The position numbers and the translations under genes are program-made. The notes under the pieces were generated by a model. It was not told the DNA's origin. It did not search any database and saw only the letters and a list, made by a program, of their open reading frames with translations. This document shows positions 4,635 to 5,476 of a DNA stretch of 5,476 nucleotides, piece by piece (position 1 is the stretch's first letter; each line of letters begins with the position of its first letter). The stretch is from assembly GCA_027314685.1 (NCBI GenBank), contig DAHVAI010000440.1, positions 1 to 5,476 on the forward strand. Reading direction: 5' to 3'. This stretch comes from Nitrososphaerota archaeon. Its GTDB lineage: Archaea; Thermoproteota; Nitrososphaeria; Nitrososphaerales; CADDZS01.

Positions 4635-5476
4635 TTGCCCCGTAAATTGTTCCATCGCGCGAAATTACTTACTTTTCTGATAGTAGCCGTCCTAGTACTT
4701 TCTGGATTTTTAGCTCGTGTTCCTTTCTCTGCTGTCAGCGCCAGTAGCAACAGCAGCGCGTGTACTCCTCAGAATACACTCAAGATGACCATGGTCGTGC
4801 CGCCCACGAGCATTAACCCTAATACTCTTGCAACCGGGACTTCAGGCGGTTACTTTATCGGCGAAGAGTATTATGGCTCTCCAGTACCCTTTCCGAATGG
4901 AACGCTTGACTACGGACTGTCTATATTTGATTGGATTCATCACAACAACAACTACACGGTCTGGTCCTTCAACGTAAAGCCTGGTCTTGTTTGGTCCGAC
5001 GGACAGAGTGTAAATGCTTCTGATGTCTTGACGACATTCGGCCCGACATACGGCTTCAACGCTACCTACGACTATCTTGGTATGGGAACTGAGGTACAGC
5101 GAGAATACGCGTACAACAGCAGCGAGGCCGTCTTTGTCCTAAACGTTTCTGATGCTCACTGGCCAGACAAATTCAATTGGGATCTTTACACTCCAGTTTT
5201 CCCCGCGTCACTGATCAATTCTCAGGGACCCGCATTCTCCAATCTTGGAACTAACACTGTCGTCGGCCCATTCTACATCAGCAACTATTCTGCTGGCCAA
5301 ACTCAGATGGTTATGTTGAGAAATCCCTATTTCAATCCACAACCTGCTGCCTGCCAAATTGACGTCAACTTTGTCGAGTCGCTTGCGCTTACAACCGCCG
5401 GAATCGAGTCGGGAGCTGTTGACCTGGCGCCCATTGAACCATCGAACGCACAAGCGGTGATGTCTTCAAACACTAA
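4635..5476 (+). CDS. Extracellular solute-binding protein, family 5 (DppA/OppA-like), 3' truncated by window edge
   Basis: Substrate-capturing subunit of the importer; 280 codons are visible with no in-frame stop, roughly half of a usual family 5 protein. Residues 1-36 form a signal peptide: basic PRKLFHRAK, a hydrophobic core at 11-27, then AVSA with probable cleavage after A36. Alternatively, the core stays as a membrane anchor. The mature part shows family 5 landmarks: TSINPNTL near 58-65 (usual DP-type block), YTVWSFNVKPGLVWSDG (107-123), NASDVLTTF (127-135) and VVGPFYISNY (209-218). These correspond to the usual tFxLRpgvkFhDGtp...aeDV and GtGPY blocks. Eight N-x-S/T sequons (N39, 88, 106, 127, 142, 161, 170, 217) suggest an N-glycosylated archaeal surface protein. 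C43 and C240 are the only cysteines. An in-frame stop at 4602 and no ATG/GTG before TTG 4635 favour that start; TTG 4647 is the alternative. Confidence 0.92.
   Translation, partial: MPRKLFHRAKLLTFLIVAVLVLSGFLARVPFSAVSASSNSSACTPQNTLKMTMVVPPTSINPNTLATGTSGGYFIGEEYYGSPVPFPNGTLDYGLSIFDWIHHNNNYTVWSFNVKPGLVWSDGQSVNASDVLTTFGPTYGFNATYDYLGMGTEVQREYAYNSSEAVFVLNVSDAHWPDKFNWDLYTPVFPASLINSQGPAFSNLGTNTVVGPFYISNYSAGQTQMVMLRNPYFNPQPAACQIDVNFVESLALTTAGIESGAVDLAPIEPSNAQAVMSSNT

Noticed and set aside
5208..5453. An 81-codon - strand frame inside the binding-protein region.
   Set aside because: The + strand frame through here is continuous and shows family 5 binding-protein blocks, so the antisense frame is a shadow.
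1..5476. Search for CRISPR arrays, tRNA/rRNA genes, insertion sequences or attachment sites.
   Set aside because: No regularly spaced repeats, cloverleaf or rRNA-like segments, transposase motifs or terminal repeats were seen; the window is almost fully explained by the operon.

Overview
This window reads as a piece of an archaeal chromosome carrying a peptide-type ABC importer operon, with every gene on the + strand. Five features point to an archaeon, none decisive alone. (1) The ribosome-binding sites resemble AGGTG/GAGGT. (2) Start codons are mixed: ATG, GTG, TTG, ATG and TTG. (3) The last gene has an A/T-rich TATA-like box about 25-33 bases upstream of its TTG start and almost no leader. 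(4) The exported binding protein has eight N-glycosylation sequons in 280 residues. (5) One ATPase carries a DEPITMLDASQR Walker B/D-loop block, which I associate with archaeal Dpp/Opp ATPases. I cannot place the phylum; Thermoplasmata- or Thaumarchaeota-like lineages are guesses.

Layout. Bases 1-536 hold the 3' part of an isochorismatase-fold amidohydrolase of the N-carbamoylsarcosine amidase/maleamate amidohydrolase type; its start lies left of the window. A 66-base gap (537-602) contains an imperfect palindrome. The importer core follows: permease dppB (603-1568), permease dppC (1565-2419, GTGA overlap), ATPase dppD (2420-3373, TTG directly after the dppC stop), a 59-base gap, then ATPase dppF (3433-4461). 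A 173-base intergenic region (4462-4634) contains a 15-bp palindrome, a 10-bp inverted repeat with a 34-base spacer, and TATA-like boxes. It leads into a family 5 extracellular solute-binding protein that starts at TTG 4635 and runs off the right edge.

How it works together. The binding protein would capture a peptide or peptide-like solute outside the membrane. DppB and DppC would form the channel, and the DppD/DppF heterodimer would power uptake. Both ATPases keep all nucleotide-binding motifs and the C-terminal four-cysteine motif linked to a [4Fe-4S] cluster in this family. The upstream hydrolase could act on an imported amide or carbamoyl compound, but that link rests only on gene proximity.

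The genes are an ordinary Dpp/Opp system. The most notable signal is non-coding: a predicted 13-bp RNA stem (two G-U pairs) fills the dppD-dppF gap and buries the dppF ribosome-binding site. It begins seven bases past the dppD stop codon, which suggests translational coupling or conditional control of the second ATPase.
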